A stretch of 64,000 nt of DNA from positions 95,908,342-95,972,341 of the forward strand of contig CM043953.1 of the NCBI GenBank assembly GCA_014529385.2, written 5' to 3'. A program made the position numbers and the translations under genes. Under the pieces are notes generated by a model that ran no database searches, was not told the DNA's origin, and saw nothing but the letters and a program-made list of their open reading frames with translations. Of this stretch, positions 42,074 to 52,544 are shown piece by piece (within the stretch, counting starts at the first letter, position 1; every line of letters begins with the position of its first letter). Source of the DNA: Adiantum capillus-veneris (taxonomy: Eukaryota; Streptophyta; Polypodiopsida; Polypodiales; Pteridaceae).

Positions 42074-43383
42074 CTAGTCAGACGTCTCATCGCGTCCAAG
42101 CGGCGTATCTGTCGGATTCTGCAAAAAAAGACAATAAGACAGCTTTCAGTAAGTATAAACATATAACGACATTTATAAAACAATACAGAAAATAGAAAAG
42201 AGTAAACCCTAATACTAACCATGCCGCCGCGAGAACTGAGAATGTCCATCAGGGCGTTTAAGCCCTTCCTGCCTGCGTACTCGCGCTCGTACGGTGTGGG
42301 ATCACGTCCTGTCATCGACCACTGTCAAAACATACAAAGAATTCATTATGTTAGAATTAAAAAACTCATAAACCCTAAACTATCGAACATAAAGAGCAAT
42401 GCAAAAACACTTACAAAATTGGCCTCAAATGATGCCCATCCACTGCTCCCCAAGTGGTGTGAGCTCCTTGCCTCTACTCGCGCTCTGGCTGCATCCTTTT
42501 GTTGCTTCCACTTGTCGGGATTCTCGCGCGCTGCTTTCTTCGCATTCTTCCAATCTTCTTTGGCCAGCCAATCTGGCCTGTTCCACCCATGCTTGATTGC
42601 TTTTTGCACTTCGGAACGCTTGTGTTTGCAGTATTCGCGCATTCGAATCTTCATCAGGTCTTCATTGAAGCGTTGATCCCGTGTTGGAACGGGAAACTCA
42701 TCATGAACTATGCTGATGACTCTGTTTTTTTAATCACTTGGTACTTCACTCCATTTGTTTAGTATGTAGTGTCTAAACTGCTGAGAGCAAAGACCACGTA
42801 TGCGCGAGATCACCTTCTTGCCGTCATCATCCATGATGATGCCGCCGCTGAAGTCGACGGAGTAAGGCAAGCCCTCTGGCCGGTGACGCGTGAACCTGGG
42901 TGTCCCGGCAGGGGTCTCTAGCGGCGTGTCGATGGGGGTACGGACGTCAAGTGTCTCCACCGGCGTCTGGGCCCCGAAGCGAGGAGTGTCGAGTGGGGTG
43001 GCTCGTGGCGGAGTAGGTAGAGGTGTGTAGCTGCTAGGAACAATCAGCCGTGAAAAACCTGGCGTAGATGGCGATGCTGTGGCTGGTGTGGGGGCAGGCA
43101 AAGAAGGGGAGGGTAAAGAGCCTCGTCGAACACGAGGCGGTGTGGAGGCATCGGTGGCGGAATCCCCACAACAACCGCCACCGCCACCACTAGAGCGCCG
43201 GTGTCTAGGCGAGTGTGAAGCTCGTCTCGTCGACGCCGAAGCTTCAGAGCGCGCCGAATGCTCCGAAATAGAGGGAGATGCGGATGGAGTAGGAACGCGC
43301 GATGATGCGCCAGAGCGATGACGCTCCATGTACCACTGTCTCTGCTGCGGTGACAAGGAAGAAAGAAACTCCTCATCATCCAT
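42074..43383 (-). CDS. CACTA second protein (Transposase_24 / TNPA-like), three exons
   Basis: The likely start is the ATG at 43383 (MDDEEFLSSLSPQQRQWYME). Exon 1 (43383-42415) has a proline/serine/threonine-rich N-terminus and then the plant transposase domain (PF03004 type), with WKNAKKAARENPDKWK and HHLGSSGWASFEANF. Exon 2 (42321-42220) continues WSMTGRDPTPYEREYAG, and exon 3 (42118-42074) ends ETSD. The introns have GT-AG ends (GTAAGT...GACAG; GTTAGT...TGCAG) and the phases close. One in-frame TAA (42730-42732, after WSEVPSD) interrupts exon 1, and coding resumes in the same frame. It likely binds the sub-terminal repeats. Confidence 0.8.
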
Positions 43384-43743
43384 ACGTGCATTAAACACAC
43401 GAATATTTAAACTTAATATTGAATGAATAGAGTAGACAATGACGCAAAGACCATTAAATACAATGACGTAATGACGCATATAAATACAATGACGCAATGA
43501 ATTGAGTGATAGAAGAGGCAAGTCGAAAACTCAGAATTTTCAATCAAAAGATGTGAGCGCGAGTAGAAAAGAGCGTTATACACCATGGAAGGTACTTAGA
43601 GAGCCAGAGCTTTTACAACACGGAGCAAAATTGTTCAAATACAATATTTGTGGCTTTAAGAGATCTCTCTCTCATCCTCGCATAACTCAGCATAACTTCC
43701 TATATCTATATAGAGCTCTCCGTTTAAACACATATCCATGGTT

Positions 43744-46454
43744 TCATTTTGTAGCTCCTCTGCATGCACCCCATATAGAGTAGTAGCATCTTGATGCTCG
43801 TCTGAGCACCACCGCAGCGGCTTCTGATTGAGAATCTTCTCTGATCTCCTCCATTGATGCCGTTGTGATTGGCACATGGTAGCCTTCATACGTCCTTGCA
43901 CTACGAGGGGCTACCTCTATGACGTACCACCAGTTTGATGTAGACTTTGTAGGATGAAATATTACCTGCCAGAGCCACATAACTTACATGAGAGCTTTCA
44001 AGCACATAACTTGTAAAAGGGGGATGTTAACTATTTACATACTTACTTGTTCACAATGCTCGGGTAGTACGAAAGTGTCTCTTAGGTCAGTCCATTTCTT
44101 AGTAGAATCCACCTCAAGAAAACCAGACTCTCCTCTACGCACAGTAGCGTTGCGACCCTCCATGATTATCTTGAACCATTGCACGTCGAACAAGTCGACA
44201 AAAAATCCTCTGTAATCGATCCTCAAAATCTCTTGCAGCGTGCCGAAGTAAGTGAGTTCCGCCACCACAGGATCTGCATCAGAGGAACGTCGTCGACTAG
44301 ACTGTTCAAATTTTGCCATGATTCCACAATCTTGAGTAAAACACTTTTTGTCGATTCGTTCCACCCTAAAATGTCGACCTTTACACCATGCTGCTGTGTA
44401 TGACTTATACTACAACGAACAAAGATTATGAGTGGCCGTTCAAACGTTTAGAAATAAAGTCACTAGCTAGTCGTTCGGAGCGAGTGCATTACGCCAGTGG
44501 GGGTCCGCAGAGATCGAATGGTCTCTTTTACTTTGCGTTCTTGGGCTCCTATGAAAATCCATGGCGCTTTAGGGAGTTTTATCGATCCATCGGACGCTAT
44601 TTGCGGCCAATATTGCTCCATACGATCCACATTTCTAAGGTCAACTCTGGCTCCCAAAGTATCTTTCTTACCGGTCAGATGGTCCCATAGTAGATTACCC
44701 ACATTCTTGAATATGTGCATTGGATCGAGCAAGTGATTGATCATGAGTCGGGGCCAGTATGGTAACTCGTACCATAGAGATAGTCTCTTCATCCCTAGAG
44801 GCAATCCGTCATCGCACATCTCCTTCTGCTCTAACCATGCTTGTGCAGACATCCTTGGTGGCTCTCTTCTCAAAAAGCCGTCGCGTAACACATGATTCTC
44901 TGGAAGATACGCTTGATGACCTTCGTAGATTTGCTTCTTCAGTGAGGGCACCCTACGTGCATTCAGTCTAGGTCCACATCTGACACATGCTCTGTATCCG
45001 CTTGTTTGAAGCCCTGCATGTATACACATGATAATAGATCAACTATGGGAAAAAACAAGATTTATAGTGTCTGAGTGAGGAGTGTCAATAGATCACCTGA
45101 GCATTCTGTTAGCCCTGGATAGTCATGCATGGTCCACATTAGAATGCCTCTGATCAAAGCATTCCGTCGTCCTGTGTGTCGGCTCATATCCACCACCTCT
45201 ATGCCAATCCACAATTGTTGTAGCTCTTCCAATAGTGGACGAAGATACACATCCATATTCCCCACTTTATATCGCCCTAGCACAATCAAGCTTAGCCATA
45301 GGTGCCCCTTCTTCGTAGTCAACCACAGGGGAATGTTGTAGTTGACGATGACAACGGGCCATACACTGTAAGATGTTGATCTTTGACCAAATGGATTTAC
45401 GCCATCCATAGCCAGGCCTAAGCGCAAATTTCGAGCTTCCCTGGTAAAATCCGACCATGTTCCATCTATATGTTTCCAAGCTGCGCAATCTGCAGGAATT
45501 CGTAGCACACCATCCGAAGATTTATTCTCCTCATGCCATGATGCTAGGGCGCACATGGACTTACATTCGAAGAAATGCTTGATGCGAGGAAGCAGAGGAA
45601 AATGTCGCAAAACCTTTTGTGGAATTTTTGTCCTGTGGAGATCTACTCGATATCTTTTGGAATCACAGTTCGGACACTTCTCCATGTCTATGTATTCCCC
45701 TCTGAAAAGAATGCAGTCATTAGGACAAGCGTGGATAGAATTGTAATCCATCCCCAAGTTTCGCAAAATCTTTCTTGCTTCATCTCGGGAATCTGGCATC
45801 ACATTGTCAGCTGGTAGTATGTGCTCTACACAACATAAAAATACGATACAGTCGTGTAAAAATCTATCAGATCATTATACATTTAGAGTTTTATTAAAGT
45901 AAACTAATTGTAATAGATCACCTGAAAAGCGCTGTGACGCTAGTGTCACTCCATCCAAACTTTGCCTGCATGTTGAGAAGAACCAGGAGTGCTTTCAATC
46001 TAGACATACGTGCTCCATTATACAATGGCGTATCGGCTTCACTTTTCATATCATCATAGATAAGCTTTTCTGAATCCATGATCGTCTCGATCATTTCATC
46101 AATCTCGGGCTCAAACATTGCCTCGTTGGGAATGTGCTCTGCATGATCATCCCCCGAGCTGTCAGAGGCTACATCTTGTGGCCTCACATATGCTGCTTGA
46201 CCAAAGCGCCTGCGAACACGTCTATTGGGTTGCAAGATTGCTGCTTGTTGGCCAGCGTCAGAGTCCGACGAGTTATAATTGGCAACAACTCGATCTATAA
46301 TAGATGGATCGAACTCACCAAATTCGCGAACGTGTTGCAAAGAAACACGTCTTGTCCGTCGCACAGCATGCTTGCATTGATTACAAGGACATAAGACCCT
46401 CGTTGAGAGATAGGTGGTTCGGTTGGACGGTCCCACATCCTCGTCACTAGTCAT
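43744..46454 (-). pseudogene. CACTA TNP2-type transposase with internal deletion
   Basis: Exon 1 (46454-45922) has the transposase-associated N-terminal part (CPCNQCKHAVRRTR). Exon 2 (about 45825-45097) and exon 3 (45013-44463) carry the TNP2 domain: IHACPNDCILFRGEY, KCPNC, LAMDGVNPFG, LLTECSG joined across a GT-AG intron to LQTSGYRAC, and DPMHIFKNVGNLLWDHL. Then about 44390-44047 and 43965-43744 give a DUF4216 domain (YFGTLQEILRIDY, joined across an intron to VIFHPTKSTSNWWYV). The segment normally between TNP2 and DUF4216 (DUF4218 region) is missing. The exon 1/2 junction does not close in phase as I read it. Confidence 0.82.
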
Positions 46455-46516
46455 AATGAGGATAAAAATCTTATAACCTAGACAACAAATTTAATATTCT
46501 ATTGGCATTCTTCATC

Positions 46517-46520
<4 letters not shown>

Positions 46521-46597
<77 letters not shown>
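46521..46597. repeat. (CT)n microsatellite
   Basis: About 77 bp of CT just upstream of the transposase start, in the CACTA promoter region. Confidence 0.95.
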
Positions 46598-46598
<1 letters not shown>

Positions 46599-47030
46599 AC
46601 CTCACATTCTCTAGTCATGTCCAATCCCCGCACACCTCGGTCTAGAGGTGCACGGAGATCAGAACCACCGGGTTATAATCTCGTCTTTATTGGTCAATAC
46701 CTATATTTGTGGGTACAAGAAATCTACAGACCCACGTCTACATGATACTGCATGTAGTGGACAAAACCCCTTTGCCTCTTCTCTAGCTGTAGCACTTCAC
46801 AGCATCTTAACATCTTTTCACAGTAGATCTTTTCACTGTTCGTCTAACTCTAAACCCTAAACCGTAAGTAATTCTTGCGTGGACTCGATCTAACGTAAAT
46901 AAGCGTAAATCTAAATAAACGTAAATCTAACTAAAAATAAACCTAAATCTAATTTAACGTAAGTCTACATCTAACCTAATCTTTAACGTCTTTTGGGATA
47001 GTTTCCTACGACGTTAAAACTCTCTTCTTC

Positions 47031-47078
<48 letters not shown>

Positions 47079-47224
47079 ACCTAAATAAACCTAAATAAAC
47101 CTAAGTCTAATCTAATATAACATAAATCTAAATCTAACGTAAATTATGTTATATTAAAAACAAAGAACTAAACTAACAGGGATTATAAGAACCTTAAAAC
47201 TGATTTAACACATAATTTTTCACA
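46598..47224. other. CACTA non-coding region with TAAACCTAAATCTAA repeats and (TG)n
   Basis: Degenerate repeats of TAAACCTAAATCTAATCTAA-like units and a TG run at 47032-47072. No gene is seen. The (TG)n and the 110 bp before it recur at 47704-47816. Confidence 0.7.
46936..47045. repeat. Direct repeat, copy 1 (flanks captured fragment)
   Basis: About 110 bp, from AATAAACCTAAATC to TTCTTCTTGTGTG, nearly identical to 47708-47816 in the same orientation. Confidence 0.85.
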
Positions 47225-47582
47225 TAACTCGGCAAGAGTTGGCATTCTCATCACTAAAGATGTGAGAGTTAACTTCCGGCGGTGACGCTGCCTCATCTCC
47301 ATCCACATCTGACGACAGCAATTGGCCCTTTAGACCGTTCTTGCTCTTGTTACTAACTTTGAAGTTGCTGTTGAATGACTAGAGGTTGTCTAGATGGTCA
47401 TTGTGTCGGGGATGTAGTGACTCTTGCCGCCCTGAAGATCCACCTTCTTCCCTATCTTCTGAAGACATTTCACCAGTACTTTTGGATCGACGGAGCCCAC
47501 CATGAGTGAAGGCAGCAATACCCTATATTCCATTGAGGGATTTCTTCACCCGCTTCATGCAGGCATCGCAGTCTATGGAGAC
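47225..47582 (-). pseudogene. Captured HMA-domain (HIPP-like) gene fragment
   Basis: Minus strand from 47582: VSIDCDACMKRVKKSLNGI, a stop, GIAAF, then in another frame VGSVDPKVLVKCLQKIGKKVD. A later stretch reads SNKSKNGLKGQLLSSDVDGDEAA. The first part is the metal-binding CxxC helix of a heavy-metal-associated domain. The second is its final strand and helix (xGxVDPxxLxKxLxKxGKxxxL). The NGLKG plus acidic tail is like the linker after HMA in plant HIPP metallochaperones. About a dozen residues of the domain middle are missing. Stops and the frame change make it a fragment. It does not belong to known CACTA proteins, so it was probably captured from a host gene. Confidence 0.72.
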
Positions 47583-47707
47583 CTAAATCTAATCTAATAT
47601 AACGTAAATCTAAATCTAGCATAAATAAACGTAAATCTAATTAAAAATAAACCTAAATCTAATCTAATTTAACTTAAATAAACCTAAATCTAATCTAATT
47701 TAACTTA

Positions 47708-47816
47708 AATAAACCTAAATCTAATTTAACGTAAGTCTACATCTAACCTAATCTTTAACGTCTTTTAGGATAGTTTCCTACGACGTTATAAGTCTCTTCT
47801 TCTTGTGTGTGTGCGG
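47708..47816. repeat. Direct repeat, copy 2
   Basis: Pairs with 46936-47045. A few base differences by eye. Confidence 0.85.
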
Positions 47817-47875
47817 GTGTGTGGATGTGTGTGCCAATAAAAAGAGATAAATGGTATAACCTTTCTATCACCCAT

Positions 47876-47946
47876 GCCAAGTATGATAGATTGGTTATGC
47901 CATTTCCCTCTTGAATAATAGGTCTTGAGTTCAACTCCTCGTCGGC
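47876..47946 (+). other. tRNA-like 71 bp stretch (degenerate)
   Basis: GCC at the 5' end can pair with GGC at the 3' end. ATTGGTTAT resembles a D-loop, and GAGTTCAACTCC matches a pol III B-box (GWTCRANNC). Stems are poor, so this is at best a tRNA relic or a SINE head inside the CACTA element. Confidence 0.2.
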
Positions 47947-48000
47947 TAGATCTTTAGGTCTTTTAATTTTAATTAGTTTACTACGATGTTAAATTAGTTT

Positions 48001-48225
48001 CTCTCTCTTTCTCTCTCAATGTGTGTGCGTTTTTTTGTTTATGCATGTTTTCTCTCTCTTTTCCTCTCTCAATGTGTGCGTTTTTTGTTTATGCATGTTC
48101 TCTCTCTCTTTTCCTCTCTCAATGTGTGCATTTTTTGTTTATGCATGCTCTCTCTCTCTTTTCCTCTCTCAATGTGTGTGTGCATTCTTTGTTTATGTAT
48201 ATGTGTGTGCATTTTTGTTTATGTT
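48001..48225. repeat. ~51 bp minisatellite, about four copies
   Basis: Units alternate a CT/TTTCC stretch with CAATGTGTGCATTTTTTG and TTTATGCATG. Repeated cysteine/phenylalanine/serine-rich frames over it are artefacts. Confidence 0.85.
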
Positions 48226-48228
<3 letters not shown>

Positions 48229-48287
<59 letters not shown>

Positions 48288-48405
48288 AACACTATGTGTG
48301 TGTGTGTATGTGTGTGTGAGAGAGAGAGAGAGAGGGAGAGAGAAAGAGGGGAAGGGAACATGAGAGTGAGGAGAGGGAAGGAGCATACCTGGCTCTCCTT
48401 CCTCT

Positions 48406-48436
<31 letters not shown>

Positions 48437-48439
48437 GAG

Positions 48440-48482
<43 letters not shown>
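48229..48482. repeat. CT, TG and GA microsatellites
   Basis: (CT)n 48231-48285, TG runs near 48295-48316 and 48408-48435, and (GA)n 48317-48331 and 48443-48482. Confidence 0.9.
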
Positions 48483-48486
<4 letters not shown>

Positions 48487-48505
48487 CGTTACCTGCTCCT
48501 TGCTT

Positions 48506-48554
48506 GAGGGCGCCGAAAAACTCAGATCTGAGATCTGAGTTTTTGGGCGCTCTC
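48506..48554. repeat. 24-bp near-perfect palindrome
   Basis: Arms 48506-48529 and 48531-48554 match at 22 of 24 positions around a single G. The inner 14 bp (AAAAACTCAGATCT) are perfect. Confidence 0.9.
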
Positions 48555-48576
48555 TGTTATTTTTTTAGCCCAGTCG

Positions 48577-48632
48577 GCGTCGCTATGAGCGTCGCAAATT
48601 TACAAAGAAATTTGCGACGCTCATAGCGACGC
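48577..48632. repeat. 25-bp perfect inverted repeat of sub-terminal motifs
   Basis: Arms of 25 bp (GCGTCGCTATGAGCGTCGCA, then AATTT) surround a 6-bp spacer. The arms consist of the GCGTCGCT motif repeated at both CACTA ends. Confidence 0.9.
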
Positions 48633-48695
48633 TCATAGAGATGCCGGGAATTTTTTTTTTTAGCGTCGCTGTGTGAGCGTCGCTAATATGAATAG

Positions 48696-48707
48696 CCTCT
48701 TGTAGTG
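48696..48707. repeat. CACTA right terminal inverted repeat
   Basis: CCTCTTGTAGTG, complement of the left terminus, followed by the duplicated ttg. Confidence 0.95.
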
Positions 48708-49088
48708 TTGGTGCATAGAAAAGCTTGAGCTAGTTTGAGTGAGTGCGAGTAGAAGATATTCTTCCTACCATTGTTGTATCTACCCCAACATCAATGAATT
48801 GGTAGTTTTGGGTGCAATTCATGTCCAAAGGCTCACGCTTCTCCTCCAATTTGGCTTGGCAAACTCATTCAGCTTCATAAGGTGACTTGTTTCATTGAAG
48901 GTTGTTGTTTTGTTGCTTGTGATTCATTGGCTATTGTTTGGCTACCATTGTAAGAGGGTGGATGGTGAGAGGGCTCCCATAACCCTAAGACAATGTGCTA
49001 GTGATGCTATAACCAAATCTTGTCACTTGATTCCGCAAGCTCTAAGTTCCTTTTTGTGCAAAATATAAAGTTGAAGCTAAGTTGTACA

Positions 49089-49172
<84 letters not shown>

Positions 49173-49431
49173 TTTTAGTGTGTGAGAGTGTTCCATTGGT
49201 GTTAGGGTTAGTGTAAATTCCTTGCTTGTTTGTGGGTTGCTCTAACGATTCTCCTCTTTTACGTCCTAGTTCGCTCTTAAACTAAGTGGTGCCCCTTGTG
49301 TAGTTGGGATTTGGCTGTGGGTTTGTTGTTTTGGTTTGTGTTGTGTTGTGCCCCAGCCACATTGAGCAGCACGGGAGCCTTGAAGGGTGTCTAGAGGTTG
49401 CTCTTCTTGTTGCCCGCCCCGGACCGCCTCA
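48708..49431 (+). repeat. Family A 3' LTR, last segment
   Basis: Resumes with ttg GTGCATAGAAAAGC, as in the uninterrupted minus copy. A CT microsatellite occupies 49092-49169, and the PBS-like GTGGTGCCCC lies at 49286-49295. Homology to the minus copy continues to GCCCGCCCCGGACC and ends at GCCTCA (49431). After that the two copies diverge, which defines the LTR end. Confidence 0.85.
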
Positions 49432-52400
49432 CCGTATAGCAGCCATATGTGTCATTTTGGACCAAAATTTCTTGAGTAGCTTCCTCATGCCTTTGTGTAC
49501 CTGTTGATGCGATGCTTCCATCATAAAAACCTATATCTTGCTTGATTTTCAACTATTTGTCTTGCAGATGAGTGGCACTTGGGTTTTTTGGGGTGGAAGT
49601 GTCAATTCTTTGTCTGCATAGCATTTTTGGACTCCCTAAGGCTGGTCATCACATTGGTATTCCTAGGTTTTCTCAAACTCTCATGTGGCAGCAACTGTGA
49701 TTGCTGCCATTCGTGTCCAATCCACATGAAACTGGTCTCTACTGATTCCTTTTGATGTGTAGACCCTTCTTATGTTATGTTCCACCTTTGTGAGTTTGGT
49801 TTTGGTCCTTTACCTATTTTTTTTCCTCTTCCTGAAGGATTTTGGCCTAGTTATGTTAGCCTTGGGATTTTTTATCAACCTCAACTCTTGTATGCATGTT
49901 CCTTGGGTCTTTCTTGAGCTTCCCATGAAGCAATTCTTGTCCGTGGGCTTATGATCTAGTCGATTGGGACTTTTTTGGTGGAAAAAAAAGCACATTTTTC
50001 CTTATCCTAAATTTTGGCCATCTTTTTGCCTGATTTTGGTTACACTAGGTGTCACTAAGGGTGCTTGAGCTTTTAGTGTCAAAATTCTCGACTTTGCACT
50101 GTTCTTTGCCAATTGACGACCCTTTTCCGACCGTTCAGATTGATCTACCCCAAACCTGTCTTTGTGTGAGGATATGGTGGTAAGTTTCACTATGCTTTGC
50201 ACCTAGGCGCTTGTTTTGGCTAGGAAAACCTGTTGGGAACTTTTCTTGCTAGATTGGGGTGGGGTGGTAGCAGCCGCAATAGCTACCTTTTGTGCCTATT
50301 TTTTATGAAATTTTATGAGTGCCCTCCCCATGGCTTGGTGGTCATGTTTAGGATATGTACCTGTTATATTGGCCTACAAATGGTCAATGGATCTGGTTTT
50401 TGGCTGGCTATTGCAGTTTTACCTGTCTGGAATGGGTTTGGTGATCCATATTGGATGGGGTTCGCATCCTAGGTTCCTTTTGATGAGATGCACTTATGGA
50501 TTCCATTTATACTTAATTTGGTGGTAGCAATCGCGGTAGTCGACACTTGGTAGATGGGCCTGATTTGCTGGTACTTGTGTAAACCTTACTCCCTGCTGAT
50601 CATTTTGATGCTATGCATGTTTATTTTGATGGTCCCATGTGGTGGTAGTGACCATGTCTCTAATTTCGATGTCTAGACCTTATTCTTTCGATGTGGAGAG
50701 TGTGTTAGTGTTTTGCATATACAGGCATGCTCTAGATAGGGTAAGAGACTCACCGCTAGATCCGCTTTCCATGGTGAACACTATGTTGTGCGTACAGAAG
50801 CTCAAAAGCCAACTCGCTTGTAGGTCCTCTCTTTCTCCTCCAAGGCTCTAAGAGGCAAATGAGCTAAAGTTTCCCCTATGTTAGTATATGCGCCTAGTGC
50901 TCTCAGAACACGTCTTGGGCTTTTGATCCCATCTCCTTTGTTGCATACCTTATACTTCCATCGTATCTGCAATTTTTGTGTTTGGACCTCATATGTCCCC
51001 GATACATCAAGTTTACCTTTTGGGCCACTAGTATATTTAGGTCAAAATTTGACATCTTCAATTTGCTTCCAAACTTTTTCTAGTAGTTTTTCATGGTATG
51101 GAATTCAGTTGTTTGGCTTCAGATTTCACATTGTTTCTTTGAATTTTTTTTTAGATTTTAAGAAAGAAAATCCCAAAAGGGTACTTCAAAATTGCGGTAA
51201 ATCCAAAATTTAGTAAAACAAAGCAAAAAATATCCCAACATACCGACAAATTAGGTAACTAGTTCTTGATAAAGAAAATAACCTTTTCGCTATATACAAA
51301 ATTTAGGCCATAATTGGTCTATTTTTTGTGCTTTTTCTCGATTTGTAACCATAACTAACCATATAATTAGAAACATTACAAAAATCTTATAAGCAGGGAG
51401 TATATACAAGAGTATGGGGTTACTTTTGGCCCTAACATGACATGATTCCCCTTTAAGTACTTGTGAACATTACTTAGCATTTAAAACAAATCACAATTAT
51501 ACACAATAAGGGCTAAACCATTGATAAACAGTGCCCGTTAATATGTATATAGTCATAAATCTGTTTTTTCATGGTTCCGTATGCCTCCCCCCTCCCATAT
51601 CTGAGTCCTACTAGATGAACTATAAATTACTGGTACAATGGGTGGAGCAATATTTATTGGCCCATATAGCTTCTATTGTAGGAGTGCAACACAAGCTTTC
51701 AAAGGCATTTGAAAAAATTCAACTCGGCTGGCCATGTTGATAACTTGCTTGGGCTACTTTCCTTACTTGCTTTGTGGTGTTGCCATGGGGATCCATATCC
51801 AAGGCTGGTTTCTTTGTGATATTTATGACCCTTTGGGTACCTAGATTTTCTGTGTTGACTCTATTGGTTGTTGAGTCGCTAAGTGGTGCTTTTTCTGTTG
51901 GTTTGGCTTCTTAGAGATTTTTGGCACACTGTACTTAGGTATTCAAATAAGCTTCTGTGTTTTTTAATCTTGAACTAACTTCTTTGGTACCCATACTTTT
52001 GTGATAGAATCATGAGTGGGCCATATGGGTGTATGAGATAGTACCTAAGTCTATAGTGTCTTGTGGAGTTGTAGTGATTCTTGTGCACCTACTACATCTT
52101 TCTTGGCCCATACTTGCTTTGTTTGGAGTTGGTCCTTGGGTATCCATCTTTCTCTTTTGTTGTGTGTTTGTCTCTTCTGATCTTCTATCGTTTCTGATGT
52201 GGGTGAGGCTGATGCCACCTTTCTTTGAAGTGTTGGTTCCTGTGGCGACTCTTTGGGAATCCATTGCATGCTTCTTGTATGCAAGGGTTGTTTACCCTTG
52301 TCAGTCGTGTTGTTCATTGATGAATTTGTTTCTGTTACTTTAGTTGATTGAACCATTTGCCTCTTGTTTTCATTCCAAATCCACACCAGATGAGACTCCC

Positions 52401-52544
52401 AATCTATCTAAACATTGTACTTCCTTTGCCATGGCTGTCTCATGAATAATTGGTGTTGGTCTTGCTGATCTTCTACCACATAATATCTATGTGGGTAGAC
52501 ATATTAATTGATTTGAACAAATAAGGTTACCCACCCTAGTGATT
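49432..52544. other. 3.1 kb T-rich DNA, nothing assignable
   Basis: No convincing coding frame. Short hydrophobic frames at 50233-50527 have no domain. Loosely repeated GTGGTAGCAGCxGCAATAGC-like phrases (about 49683, 50263, 50518, 50637) and a purine run on the minus strand (complement of 51582-51597) hint at an old gypsy LTR belonging to the minus-strand debris at 52.5-53.3 kb. I could not find its ends. Confidence 0.35.

Larger units (their letters stand above)
41435..48707 (-). mobile_element. CACTA (En/Spm) transposon carrying a gene fragment
   Basis: 7273 bp with 12-bp perfect terminal inverted repeats (CACTACAAGAGG) and a 3-bp duplication ttg (41432-41434, 48708-48710). Sub-terminal AGCGACGC/GCGTCGCT repeats lie at both ends. 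Genes read leftward: TNP2-type transposase, then a Transposase_24-type second protein. The ~2.2 kb between the transposase start and the right end holds microsatellites, direct repeats and an HMA-gene fragment. The TNP2 gene has an internal deletion, so the element is probably not autonomous. Confidence 0.93.
28700..49431 (+). mobile_element. Family A Tat-like gypsy, 5' end missing, 3' LTR split by two insertions
   Basis: The body runs from a degraded gag start (~28700) through gag, knuckle, protease, RT, two RNase H domains and integrase to a PPT (CTGGGGGAGGGCTAA, about 34067-34081). The 3' LTR starts TGATAGCC at 34082 and ends GCCTCA at 49431. Without the inserts the LTR is about 2.65 kb (34082-35998, 41426-41434, 48711-49431). 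No 5' LTR or PBS lies upstream. The right flank is ccgta, and no left partner for it is present. Confidence 0.85.

Noticed and set aside
46598-47780. CCTAAA-like repeats as an interstitial telomere
   Set aside because: Units are irregular (TAAACCTAAATCTAATCTAA) and lack runs of the plant telomere unit CCCTAAA.
48021-48626. Long Ser/Leu/Cys-rich frame (201 codons) over the CACTA right end
   Set aside because: It is produced by CT, TG and GA microsatellites and a 51-bp minisatellite; other frames and the other strand are open too.
50233-50527. Hydrophobic 70-79 codon frames as a membrane protein
   Set aside because: Short, overlapping in two frames, T-rich sequence; no supporting motif.
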